Assembly: GCA_016946835.1 (NCBI GenBank)
Contig: JACVTC010000018.1
Span: 839,501 to 903,500, forward strand
Origin: Neocallimastix lanati (nom. inval.)
Taxonomy: Eukaryota; Neocallimastigomycota; Neocallimastigomycetes; Neocallimastigales; Neocallimastigaceae
Length of the DNA: 64,000 nt
Direction: 5' to 3'
Positions 10,080 through 19,980 of this stretch are shown here, piece by piece. Made by a program: the position numbers and the translations under genes. A model generated the notes under the pieces. It was not told the origin of the DNA and searched no databases. It saw only the letters and a program-made list of their open reading frames with translations. The first letter of the stretch is position 1; each line of letters begins with the position of its first letter.

Positions 10080-12536
10080 TCAATTTTTATACCATAGTTT
10101 TTTTGTGTACATTAAGTATCTGAATATTTTAAGAACATTATTCCAATCCTCTAACTTAGGGTTATTGGATTTTCTTGCTGCTCTGCTCACAGCAAATAGG
10201 ATATCAGATCGGGTACAAATAGCAAGATACAATAGGTTCCCAATGGCACTTCGGTATTTCGTTTCATTAAATTTTATGCATTTCAATTTATTATTTTCCA
10301 CTGGTATTAAATTTTTCGATGGTGTAAGTTTATTAATTTCATATTTGAATAATATATCGTTAATATATCTTATTTGATGTAAAATATAGCCATTTCTGAT
10401 CTTATTAAATTTAATTCCTATAACGAATTCTACATTACCTATATCTTTAATATTAAATTTTCTTTTTATTGAATCTTTTACAATTTTGATTTCATGATCT
10501 GTTCCCGCAATTAATATATCATCTACGTATACCGACAAAATGCATATTATTTTATTATTCCTATCTGTCTTAATATAAACGCAAGGTTCACTCTTAGCTC
10601 TTCTAAAATTTAATTTGAGAAGCTCATTATTCAATTTTTCGTTCCATTCTTTTCCAGCTTGCTTTAAGCCATAAAGGGCTTTTTTAAGCTTCCAAAAACA
10701 TTTATTGAATGAATGATGACCTTCGGGAGATTTCATATATATATCTTCTTTTAAATCTGCATTAAGGTATGCAGAGTTAATGTCTATTTGTTCGATATTA
10801 AAATTATGCTGAACAGCTATTGCTGTGATAATTCTTATTGTATCTTGTTTTAAAGTTGGAGCAAACGTTTCCTTGAAATCAATTCCATACTGCTGCGTAT
10901 AACCTTTCGCAACTAATCTTGCTTTTCTTTTTATTATATTACTGTTGGAGTCTCTTTTATATTTAAATACCCAACGTGATGATATAACGTTAGATCCTTC
11001 TGGAACTGAATTTAAAATCTTAAAAACATTTAGCCTTTCCATATTTTTTAATTCTTCATTTACGGCTTCCATCCATTGCTCTTTATCTTTAAGGTTAAAT
11101 ATATCTTTAAAGTTATATGGTTCTCTGAATATATTGTTTTCTTCATTTAATTTTGATATATTCTTTTCACTATATTTTATTCTTTTGTTTGATGTTTTTG
11201 CTTCATAATTAATATTTCTTTTATTTGTATTATTGTTTGTTGTATTGTGTTGATAGTGGGATATTTCAATTTTATTGTTATTAGAATTGTTAAATTTATT
11301 TACGTAATTAATTGTACTTTCCATATTAGATTCTTCAGTTGTATTTTTATTAGGAATATTATCATTATTTTTATTAAGATTATTGGTAATATTATTGTCA
11401 TTAAACTCATTATTTCTATAGTTTCTTGTATTAGTGTTGCAAATATTATTGTTGTTTAATTTATTATTATTATTGATTGATGAATCATTGATATAGATAT
11501 TACCCTTATTATTAGTGTTATTTTTATTGTTATTATTGAAAGTATTATTACTAGTATTGTTAATGTTGTTTTCATTATTGATGTTGATATTATTTGAAGT
11601 AATGTTGTCATTTCCTGAATTATTATTATCTTCTGGATTATCATTTTTATTTTGTTTTTGTTTTTTATAAGTTTTATGTTTATTTTTATTTCTTAAAATA
11701 TTGCTATTATATTGTGAATCGTTAATATTATTATATTTGTTTTGATAGTTGTGATTGTTGTTGTTGTATTTTTGATAATTATAATTGTTATAATTATTGT
11801 TTGAAAAATTTTTGACAGAGTAATCATTCACCCTGAATTCGTTATTGGAATTATAGTTTAGTAAGACTGAATTTCCAGGATCGTTTTCAAAAAATTGGAC
11901 AGTTCGAGATAGCACGATTTTATTGTTGGTTAAATCAAGGATTTTATAAGATGATGGGTTATTGCAATATCCTAAGAAAATTCCAGGGTGTGAATTATTA
12001 TCAAATTTGGATCGTAGTTCTTTTGGTATAAAGAAAAATACTCTACATCCAAAAACTCTAAATATGCTGTAATCAACAGGTTTATTATATAGAATCTCAA
12101 ATGGTACTTTATTGTTTATACCCTGATGGGGTAAACAATTGTGAATAAAATTTACTGTATCAACAGCAAATTCCCAAAAATTATGAGAAAGTTTTGATTC
12201 ATTTAGTAGAGCTTTTGCGGAAGATATAAGTATGCCGTTGAATCGTTCAGCTTTCCCATTTTGAGCTGGATTATATGGTATAGTGTATTGATGTATTATA
12301 CCATTATTTTGACAGAATATTTTGAAATTATTATTAAAAAATTCCCTTCCATTATCTGATCGAATATTTTTGATTTTAATGCTGAATGTGTTTAAAACTT
12401 CTTTGTACCAAATAATGAATTTATTGAATGTTTCATTTTTATGTTGTAGGAATAAGACCCAGCCATATCTAGAAAAGTCATCCAGGATTGTGAGGAAGTA
12501 TATATTTTTATTTAAGGATGGCAATACGGGGCCCAC
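10080..12536 (-). CDS. pol: Copia-2 Pol: integrase, Asn-rich linker, reverse transcriptase
   Basis: 818 residues. The integrase core shows DDFSRYGWVLFL, IRSDNGREFFNN and NPAQNGKAERFNG. At roughly 235-470 is an extreme Asn-rich linker (runs such as NNNNHNYQNKYNN). RT then shows WMEAVNEELKNMERL, RLVAKGYTQQYGIDF, INSAYLNADLKEDIYM, LYGLKQAG and the active-site YVDDILIAG. The order integrase before RT is diagnostic of Ty1/copia. The linker is far longer than in typical copia elements and reflects AAT/AAC-rich drift. Confidence 0.88.
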   Translation of the reverse strand: MGPVLPSLNKNIYFLTILDDFSRYGWVLFLQHKNETFNKFIIWYKEVLNTFSIKIKNIRSDNGREFFNNNFKIFCQNNGIIHQYTIPYNPAQNGKAERFNGILISSAKALLNESKLSHNFWEFAVDTVNFIHNCLPHQGINNKVPFEILYNKPVDYSIFRVFGCRVFFFIPKELRSKFDNNSHPGIFLGYCNNPSSYKILDLTNNKIVLSRTVQFFENDPGNSVLLNYNSNNEFRVNDYSVKNFSNNNYNNYNYQKYNNNNHNYQNKYNNINDSQYNSNILRNKNKHKTYKKQKQNKNDNPEDNNNSGNDNITSNNININNENNINNTSNNTFNNNNKNNTNNKGNIYINDSSINNNNKLNNNNICNTNTRNYRNNEFNDNNITNNLNKNNDNIPNKNTTEESNMESTINYVNKFNNSNNNKIEISHYQHNTTNNNTNKRNINYEAKTSNKRIKYSEKNISKLNEENNIFREPYNFKDIFNLKDKEQWMEAVNEELKNMERLNVFKILNSVPEGSNVISSRWVFKYKRDSNSNIIKRKARLVAKGYTQQYGIDFKETFAPTLKQDTIRIITAIAVQHNFNIEQIDINSAYLNADLKEDIYMKSPEGHHSFNKCFWKLKKALYGLKQAGKEWNEKLNNELLKLNFRRAKSEPCVYIKTDRNNKIICILSVYVDDILIAGTDHEIKIVKDSIKRKFNIKDIGNVEFVIGIKFNKIRNGYILHQIRYINDILFKYEINKLTPSKNLIPVENNKLKCIKFNETKYRSAIGNLLYLAICTRSDILFAVSRAARKSNNPKLEDWNNVLKIFRYLMYTKKLWYKN

Positions 12537-12604
12537 TAAATCAAGATGTATAAGTTCGAAAATGTGTTTTGTTTTATTAATTGATCTTTTGAAAGGTTTG
12601 TTCC

Positions 12605-14164
12605 TTAATTTTGAATTGGAACATATTTGACTTTGTGATTTGTATTGGTATTTTTTAAATTATCTTTTATTTTAGTAATGTCGAAATGGCCCAGGCGTCT
12701 ATGCCAAAGATCAAAATTTTGTTGATTGTTGATATATGTTGAATTAATTTCATTCAAATTTTCGAAATTATTGTTCTTATGAAAAATGGATGGTGCTTTT
12801 GATAAATATATTTTAAATATATTTTTATTGTCTGCTGCTGATTGATATATTCTATTACCTTTGTCGTCATAGATGATTGCGATTGGTGAGTTTTTATAGT
12901 TAATAAAAACAATTTTATAATTTTGTGTTATTAATTGATTGATTGATATTAAATTTTTCTTGATAAATTTAGAGTAATGAACGTTCTTTAAAATAAATTT
13001 ATGATTGTTTATATATGCATTGAAATCACCAATGTAGTTAGCATATGTTTCCTTTCCATTGGCAAGAGATATTTTTATTTTTTCTTTTCTGATGTTTGAT
13101 AATATATTAATGTTATTTGTTACATTAATTGAGGCACCGGAATCCAGAATCCATTGTGTAATATTATTATTGTTGCTTCTTATATCAATTTTTGTTGGCT
13201 TGTTGATCTCTAAACTGTTTAATTCAAAACAGTTGTCTGAGTTATAATTTCTTGAGAAGTCTTCTTGGTAGTTTTCATTATAATCCTTTTTATCGTTTAA
13301 TAGATATGCATGACCTTCTCTTGGTTTTTCTTTGTTGAATTTTTTTGTATTACTTTTTCTTTTATATTGTTTGTTATTTCTTTTGTTTTTATTAAATTTG
13401 TTTTTTAAGCAGTCTTTTCGGTAGTGTCCGAACTTTCCACAAAGGTAGCATTTTCCATTTCTTCTTTTTTTGTATTTTATTTTCTTTGGTTTAGAGATTT
13501 TTCGTCCATTTTCTAAACTAAATATATTCTTCGGATTTTGTTCGATTAAAGCTGTTTCTCTGATATTGGAGAAAACAATATCTGGTATTATCCTTTTGAC
13601 ATAGTCGCCGCATTTTGTCCAATTATTATTGTATTGGAAAACATTAATGAATCTAATGTTTTCAGGGAGAGCTCGATTTAAAATACCGACCTTAACATTG
13701 TCATTAATATCGGAGTCTATTCTTTCCAATTCATCCAGGAGATTTTGTAAGACAGCTAAGAAAATATGGACATCATCTTCTAAATTATATTTCAATTTAT
13801 TGATTTTGTCTTTTAGGACCATTTTTCTTTGTTCAGGTCCTATGGTAAAAGACTTGTTAAGTAGTTCCCATAATTGGAAGGCCGTTTTGCTTTGACTTTC
13901 CAATATTTTCTTGGTGTTCTCACCAAGATTATTTGTTATGATCCATTTTACTAATATGTCATTTTTAATATCTTTTTCGCTTGTTCCGATTTCGTACACA
14001 AGGGAATTATCGAATTTATCAATCGTATATTTTTCAATGCTTTCTGTTATATCTCTCCTTCTTATCTTTTTCACTTTTTCATGACTTATGTAATCATCGA
14101 GGTTATTAATACAAAGGAGATAAAGGATATTTGTTTTCCAGTTAACAAAGTTATCTGTTGTCAA
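12605..14164 (-). CDS. gag: Copia-2 Gag and protease
   Basis: 519 residues. The Gag core comprises TDNFVNWKTNILYLL, VKWIITNNLGENTKK and ILNRALPENIRFINVFQY. A zinc knuckle CYLCGKFGHYRKDC lies near residues 240-255. An aspartic protease shows WILDSGASINVTNNI near 345. The end of the frame reaches the pre-integrase finger (LWHRRLGHFDITKI). The domain order gag, knuckle, protease is normal for copia. In-frame sequence upstream of the ATG also resembles gag, so the natural start may be a little further right. Confidence 0.85.
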   Translation of the reverse strand: MTTDNFVNWKTNILYLLCINNLDDYISHEKVKKIRRRDITESIEKYTIDKFDNSLVYEIGTSEKDIKNDILVKWIITNNLGENTKKILESQSKTAFQLWELLNKSFTIGPEQRKMVLKDKINKLKYNLEDDVHIFLAVLQNLLDELERIDSDINDNVKVGILNRALPENIRFINVFQYNNNWTKCGDYVKRIIPDIVFSNIRETALIEQNPKNIFSLENGRKISKPKKIKYKKRRNGKCYLCGKFGHYRKDCLKNKFNKNKRNNKQYKRKSNTKKFNKEKPREGHAYLLNDKKDYNENYQEDFSRNYNSDNCFELNSLEINKPTKIDIRSNNNNITQWILDSGASINVTNNINILSNIRKEKIKISLANGKETYANYIGDFNAYINNHKFILKNVHYSKFIKKNLISINQLITQNYKIVFINYKNSPIAIIYDDKGNRIYQSAADNKNIFKIYLSKAPSIFHKNNNFENLNEINSTYINNQQNFDLWHRRLGHFDITKIKDNLKNTNTNHKVKYVPIQN

Positions 14165-15030
14165 TTCCGTAATATGGTTAAAGTTTTCACTGTAGTTAAA
14201 AGTGAACCCCTTTTGTGTGGGTTCATATTCACTGATGTTTATTATTTGATCTTAGGTAGAATTGATACTATTTCTAGAATTACTTCTTAAGTTATTTCTG
14301 CTCATGTTAGTTTAATTCCGAAAAAAAAATGTTATAATGAATTATAATTGCTTATTAATTATTTTATTACTTTCTTTAAATAATTTTGAAGAGTAAAAAA
14401 AAAATATAATTTGAGTTTATTTATATTTCTAAAAAGTACTATTTGAATTCATAAAATATCAATTTTGCTTTAAAAAAAAAGTATTGGTAATTATTTTTAG
14501 AAACATGATTTATTTCAATATTTTGTTTGGTTGATGATTTATTAAATTAATATATATGTAATTGGAACGTTAAGAAAATTTTTATTTATATATGAAGTGA
14601 TTAATCAGATGTCATCTGTATATTTTGCTTATATTAAACATGATCAATATATTATAAATAAATTAATATTAACAAAATTATATTGTCGTTATTATTTTAT
14701 TAATATTTTCTTTGTTATAATATTGATCATTTGTTGATATTAATTATAAAAAATAGTTATTTGATTGTCATGTTTATATTTTATTATTATTGTTAGTTTA
14801 TATTAAAATCTAACTATTGGTGAGTCGTTTATAAAAAATATTTTAAATTTTTATTATGACATTTGTATATATTAAAAGTGATTTAATTATTTTGTGATTT
14901 GACCAATTTCATATTATTATTTATTTATTGTGTAAACTTTAATTTGAATTATGTTTATTTATATTTTAAATTATAATTTTAAAATTTAGTTTATAGAAAA
15001 GAAATTGACTTTATTATATTTTTTTAGTAT

Positions 15031-15414
15031 TCAGCTTATATACTTGATAGCTGACTTTATTTTATTTAATTTATTATTAATTACATGGCTGACCTTTTAA
15101 ATAATTTTATTGATATTCAGCTCATGTCTTTGATAGCTGACTTCCTTTTTATTCAGCTTATGAATTAAATAGCTGACTTAATTAATAATTGTACTCAGCC
15201 TATGTGTTTAATGGCTGACTTTTTATTTTTATTCAGCTTACAAATTAAATAGTTGACTTTATTTCGTTATAGTACTCAGCTTATTCTTTTGATAGCTGAC
15301 ATCCTATCCTTTTATTCAGCTTACAGCTTAAATAGCTGACTCTATTTATTATAGTATTCAGCTTATATTTTTGATAGCTGACCCTTTTTTTATCTTTTAT
15401 TCAGCTTATAATTT
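15031..15414 (-). repeat. Tandem hairpin array in the 5' leader of Copia-2
   Basis: About eight complete units and two half units, spaced about 40 bp. Each has TCAGCT...AGCTGA, a 6-bp perfect inverted repeat around a 10-14 nt AT-rich loop. One unit near 15194 reads TCAGCC...GGCTGA, with both arms changed to keep pairing. Units alternate between loops ending TTGATAG and loops ending TTAAATAG, so there is a two-unit higher-order repeat. The array lies between the primer site and gag. Confidence 0.8.
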
Positions 15415-15734
15415 TTTTTTTTTTTTTTTTACTGTCAATTTCTATTAAAACTTTATTTTTTTTTTAAAACTATAATTTAATTTTATTTTTGATTATTCGG
15501 CTCCTTATATTATCATATTATTTTAATAACTCGTATAAAATTATTTTTTAATATTTTTGTTTAGAATTGGATATTTTGTTGAATTATTATTATATATTAT
15601 TATTAATTTTATTTTATTTTTATTATTTAAAAATAAATAGAGGAAAAAAAAAAAATAAATTAGTATGAATTTATATTTATTTGACTTAAATATGTATATA
15701 TATTACAGTAGCTATTAATACTTAACTTTCATTC

Positions 15735-15768
15735 TATCTCAATCGGTTGAGATTGAGACTCTTAATCT
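15735..15768 (-). promoter_or_regulatory. Primer binding site of Copia-2, tRNA-Lys(CUU) half-molecule type
   Basis: On the + strand, immediately before the LTR, is GAGACTCTTAATC, which is the anticodon arm of eukaryotic tRNA-Lys(CUU). Upstream CTATCTCAATCGG and TTGAGAT resemble its D arm (TAGCTCAGTCGGTAGAGC). The known copia precedent is priming by a 5' half tRNA cut in the anticodon loop. Confidence 0.75.
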
Positions 15769-16052
15769 GTTAATAAACACACAATTAAGAGACACACAAT
15801 ATTAAGATAATATTATAATTATGTTTAAGTAAAGAGGTTTTATATTCTTTATTATATATTAATATTTATTATTATAAATATATATAATTAAGTATGTATG
15901 ATCGTATATATATATTAAGGTTTTTTATTGTTAAAGAAAAAAAAATTAGGATTATTATTTAAGCATGTTTTTTATAGTATTTCGAGTATTTTGCATTTGT
16001 AAAATATTGGATAATCATAGATTAAATTTTATATTAATATATATTTTTAACA
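15769..16052 (-). repeat. 5' LTR of Copia-2 (284 bp)
   Basis: It matches 9157-9444 throughout with about six differences by eye. It is bounded on the internal side by the primer site and on the outer side by AT-rich sequence of element C. Confidence 0.9.
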
Positions 16053-17131
16053 ATTTTAAATTTTTTTTTTTTTTTATTAATTTTAAATTTTTTTTTTTTT
16101 TATTAATTTTAAAATTCTTTTTTATTAGTTTGAATTTTTTATATTAATGTGGTTTGTTTTATTAATGAATTTAGATAGATGTTATTAAATAAGGTTTGGT
16201 AGTATAATATAATTATACAATTTATAGATCAAATTTTATTGATTATTTTATCTATAAAGCTTTAATTAATATTATTCTTACTAATAAATTAATTGGGATA
16301 AAAATAATATATATTCTTGATTTTAATTAATAATAATATAATGAAATTATTATTATTATTATAAATTAAAGTTTGAGAATGTGGTAAAATATTGGGATAC
16401 AAAATTTTTATTGCACCTTCTTTTTATTATGTTAATAATATATATAATATATATATATATATTTTTAAATGTATATTATATTTACTATAAAATTTAATAT
16501 TTTTTATTTTTTTTTGTTTTTTATATATATTTATTGTATTTATTTATGTTAAATTAATTAAAATGTAAAAAATTTTTTATTACTATATTTTTTTTTTTAT
16601 TTTCAGTTTAACATTTTGTTAACTGACTATATATTTTATTTTCAGTTTAACATTTTGTTAAATTACTTAAATTTTATATTATTATTATTATTATTATTTT
16701 TTTTATTTTTTTTATTAAAAATGTTCACAATTTTCAATATGTTTTTATATGTTTTTTTTATTTTAATTATTATAAATATCTTTTATCTTTTAATTTATAA
16801 AATAATAAAATTAACTTATCTGAATATTTATCCCTATCATTTCTTTCCAGAATTATTTTTTTTATTTTTTTTTTTTTTTTTTTATTTTTTTAAAAAAAAA
16901 TAAATAATATATATATATATTTAGTTTTATTTTAATGGTTTTAATATTGAGTAATATTTAATTTTAATAATGAAATATAAAATGTTATTTTTAAAATAAA
17001 AAATAGATTAATAATGTTATAATAAAATATTGTTATTTTTTTATTTTATGATCTATAAATATAATTTTATTTTGTTTATTTATACTTAACTTTATTACTT
17101 GCTCAATCTGGTGAGATTGAGACTCTTAATC
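16053..17131 (-). other. 5' internal part of element C: AT-rich, two hairpin units, primer site
   Basis: There is no coding capacity; apparent frames are AT-rich noise. At 16603-16626 is a 24-nt unit with TCAGTTTAAC and GTTAACTGA arms, followed at 16642 by a partial copy; these resemble the leader hairpins of the copia elements. At 17098-17131 a tRNA-Lys(CUU)-type primer site (GCTCAATCTGG and GAGACTCTTAATC on +) abuts the LTR. Confidence 0.6.
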
Positions 17132-17341
17132 TGTTAAAGGTAGGAAACTCTTTTTATTATTATATTAGAATAAAGAATAGTCTATTTACATAATTTTATA
17201 CTTTTTTACGGTATTTATAGTAAATGTAATATGTGGCTTATTATTACTATTGGTCACATATCTTACACTAATATATTAATTCATATAACATTTCTCCTTT
17301 AATTAATATAACTATAAATCTTTATATTTTTGTTTCTAACA
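17132..17341 (-). repeat. 5' LTR of element C (210 bp)
   Basis: It is of the same family as 7173-7379 and the D LTRs, but the most diverged at its primer-site end (TGTTAAAGGTAGG against TGTGAAAAGTATA). It contains the shared block ATGTGGCT...TTGGTCACATATC and ends TTTGTTTCTAACA on the + strand. Confidence 0.8.
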
Positions 17342-17808
17342 TATTTTAATTAATTTTTTAAATATTAATTATTCTTTTTTCATTTAATTTGTTACAATAT
17401 GATTTTTAATATAATTTTATAATTATTTCTAAATTATAATTCTATAATTTATATTAGATTTGTTTAAAATTATATTAATGTAACAATTATTTAAATTAAA
17501 ACTTAACATTTAATTATCAAATGAATTTTAACGAATATAAAAAATATTAATGTTTAATTATTTTAATATTATTAATTAATACAATGATAAAGAATAATAA
17601 TTTTACAATATTAATTTTAAATAATTAATAATAATTTTATATTAAAAATATTTTATAATAAAGTTAATAAATTTTATTAAATAATTATTATTTTATTTAA
17701 TAAAGATTAATAATTATTTTTTATTTTAATAAAAATTAATTATTATTCTTCACACAATTGATAAAGAATGAAAATTAAAAATTAAAAATAATTATAAAAC
17801 GGAATTTA
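17342..17808. other. AT-rich stretch without recognisable genes
   Basis: Only A/T-rich sequence with short runs; no coding frame, RNA gene or repeat that I can name. Confidence 0.5.
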
Positions 17809-18044
17809 TGTTAAGATAATAACTGAATTTCAATTTCAATTTCAATAATTCAGTTATTTGAATTTCATTATTAATAATTAATAATATAATAATTATTATT
17901 AAAATATTTAGGTAATAGTCTAGGCCAACTAATTGACTAAATATTATTAACATAAAGAAATTAATATATATTAAATAATGTAAACACGTGATTGTCATTA
18001 AATTAATTTCTACATATTATAGTAATAATTATATAAAATAATAA
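17809..18044 (+). repeat. 5' part of a type II gypsy LTR
   Basis: It begins TGTTAAGATAATAACTGAA and resembles the start of the type II LTR at 33131 (inverted repeat AACTGAATT...AATTCAGTT, then TAGTCTAGGCC against TCTTAGGCC, and ACACGTGATTGTCA against CGTCACATG). It appears to be cut at the outer end of Gypsy-1's LTR. Confidence 0.45.
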
Positions 18045-19658
18045 TGTAATAAAATATTATTAATATTGAATAAAACTTAACTTATTTATAAAATTTACTA
18101 ATAACAATATGTTTTAAATAAGAGTAAAACTAAATTATTAATTAATTACTATAATTTGGCATCTTGACCTAATCGTTAAGACCAAATTATCACTAAAAAC
18201 TTTAACAATTTAAAAATAATAAATTATTAAATTATAATAAAATAATTAATTTTAGATTATAAACATTTAAATTATAAAATATTAAATATATAAATAATTA
18301 ATAATTATTAGATTAAAATAATTCAAAATAAACAATAATTGTTTATTTAATTGTTTATTATTAATAGTTAATTTATTGTTTATAAACAGAGTATAAATAT
18401 AAAAATTAATATAAATAGAAATAAAAATTAATAATTTTAAAAATTGTTCCTAATTAGCCATTATAAAAATTAGATAATTTTAATAATAATATTTTAAAAT
18501 GATTATTTTTAATAAATTATAATTTTAATAAAACAAAACGTATTAATAAATCAATAACTAATTGATTTAATTATTTTAAGTTACTTAATAAAATATTAAA
18601 ATAAAATTAAAATTACTTTTATTTTTTTTTATTAACTAGTATATCTAGTTATATTTGAACATGAGAATAAAGACTTTTAGTAAGAAATTACTAAATTAAC
18701 TTTATTTTCAATTTGTTTCACAATGTATTAGAAATTGAAATAAAAATTCTTTTATATCAATTTCTAATCTACAATTTTATATTAATAATATTATTATTAA
18801 CTAAAATTGAGAAATTTAAATTTGTTTTATTAAAATAAATCGAGTTTATTATAAGAAAATTTAAATAAATTTAATTTATTTATTTTTTTTTTTTTAAAAA
18901 AAATAATAAATAAAATTTATTTTAAGATTAAAAAAGAATAAATTTATTGCTATTAATTTATAAAATTTTATTGTTATTATTATTTTTCTTATAATAATAA
19001 CTCTTAATTTCTAAAAGAACTTAAGAGTCTCTATTTATACTTTTTCAAAATTTTAAATTAAATATTGTCTAATCTTAACAAATTTCTTATTTAGGAAAAG
19101 ATTAGAAGAAAAACCTAAATAAGATTCGATTAATATTCTAAACATATTAATCATCGGATCATTAAGTAAAACCGATACCAATCAATATTCGGGAAAACCT
19201 TAAAGATCGATTTTCTAATTATTTTTATAATAAATAATTTTAATTAAATGTCCAAAATAATAAATAAAAAAAATTAAAAATTGAATAAATTTCTCCAAAA
19301 TAATAAATAAAAAAAAAAATTAAAAATTGAATAAATTTGTCCAAATTTAGAAAAAATTTTTTGTTATGAAAAATTTTAAATAATTCTTGATTATGTCTAA
19401 ACATTTAAATAATAATTATAACGAATAAAAATTAACTAATATTAATAAAAATTTTTTTTTAATTATTAGGTTTAACTAATAATTGGTTAACTACTCCTAA
19501 TTTTTAAATAATTTTACATGTAATAGTTATAGTACATTGTTACCAAATAAATAATGATAATGTAAAAATAATGTATTTCTAATTATTAAGTATTTAGTAT
19601 ATTAATACATAATAAGAAATAATAATTAAAATTTAAAAATTTATTATTATTTCTTACA
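18045..19658 (-). repeat. 3' LTR of Gypsy-1, type I (outer end approximate)
   Basis: On the minus strand it starts TGTAAGAAATAATAATAAA directly after AAAAGGAGCAA (polypurine tract). It contains the type I block: GGTTTTTCTTCTAATC, TATA box TATAAATAGAG and the hairpin CTCTTAA...TTAAGAG (19001-19027). The end at 18045 (TATTACA on the minus strand) is inferred from the other type I LTRs. It is longer than the 974-bp copy at 34918, so it may contain another insertion. Confidence 0.6.
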
Positions 19659-19980
19659 TTGCTCCTTTTACGTTTTCGTTTTCCGATGATTTCATTAAGT
19701 CCTTGTTTCTTTTTGTATATGGTTCTAATTGCGAAATATGAAATACCGGATGTAAATTCATGTTTTCAGGAAGTTCTAATCGGTAATTCATACGTTGCCT
19801 CTTTTCGATGATCTTGAATGGTCCTAGATACTTAGTAGCTAATTTCTTAGCAGGTTCGTTAGTGAAATAATATTTCTTCAACCAAACAAAATCGTTAGCC
19901 TGGAAATTTGGACCTTTGGAATATAACTTATCACCAAATTTTTTAAAATCTTGCTTGGCTTTGATAAGGTGAGTCTTCAA
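19654..19980 (-). CDS. Gypsy-1 integrase C-terminal tail
   Basis: 108 residues with the conserved gypsy integrase tail: FVWLKKYYFTNEPAKKLATK, YLGPFKIIEKR, YRLELPENMNLHPVFHISQL and EPYTK. This GPY/F-like module binds DNA and helps target integration in the family. The protein ends just before the 3' LTR, without a chromodomain. Confidence 0.8.
   Translation of the reverse strand: MKTHLIKAKQDFKKFGDKLYSKGPNFQANDFVWLKKYYFTNEPAKKLATKYLGPFKIIEKRQRMNYRLELPENMNLHPVFHISQLEPYTKRNKDLMKSSENENVKGAM

Larger units (their letters stand above)
9157..16052 (-). mobile_element. Copia-2, Ty1/copia element with both LTRs, nested in element C
   Basis: LTRs lie at 9157-9444 and 15769-16052. The polypurine tract is next to 9445 (GATTTTAGGGTGAA on the minus strand), and the primer site at 15735-15768 resembles the 5' half of tRNA-Lys(CUU). 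Parts on the minus strand are a leader with a hairpin array (15031-15414), gag and protease (about 14290-12605), integrase, Asn-rich linker and RT (12536-10080) and RNase H (about 10080-9611). By eye the two LTRs differ at roughly six sites in 285, so the insertion is fairly young. The element looks nearly whole with a few breaks. The flanking 5-mers (GATTA and ATTTT) do not match. Confidence 0.9.
7173..17341 (-). mobile_element. LTR element C: non-autonomous, carries host gene pieces, hosts nested Copia-2
   Basis: This is bounded by two LTRs of one family (7173-7379 and 17132-17341), with a polypurine tract at 7380-7392 and a tRNA-Lys-type primer site at 17098-17131. The flanking 5-mers are TATAT and TATTT, a near but not exact match. 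The inside, excluding Copia-2 at 9157-16052, has no gag-pol. The part 7380-9156 is a close copy of element D (51234-53310) and carries decayed host-like coding pieces. The part 16053-17131 differs from the corresponding part of D, so the pairing of the two LTRs is likely but not proven. It is an old, broken copy. Confidence 0.65.

Noticed and set aside
10105-13895. Open frames on the + strand across Copia-2 (for example 10105-10377, 10945-11208, 11247-11459, 12322-12630, 13629-13895)
   Set aside because: They are antisense shadows of gag and pol with no family signal and low-complexity composition.
15031-15414. CRISPR-like reading of the regular repeat array
   Set aside because: Spacers are not unique inserts but variants of each other, units are hairpins in an LTR leader, and the host is eukaryotic.
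16616-16903. 95-codon frame on the + strand, rich in Leu, Phe and Ile
   Set aside because: It is a reading of T-rich sequence in the element C leader; it overlaps the hairpin units and has no domain.
17098-17131. tRNA-Lys gene fragments at the LTR borders
   Set aside because: They match only the 5' half, abut LTRs at the exact primer position, and recur in five elements; primer sites explain them better.
17792-17998. 68-codon frame on the minus strand (MTITCLHYLIYINFFM...)
   Set aside because: It lies in the type II LTR start and has AT-rich, hydrophobic, low-complexity composition only.
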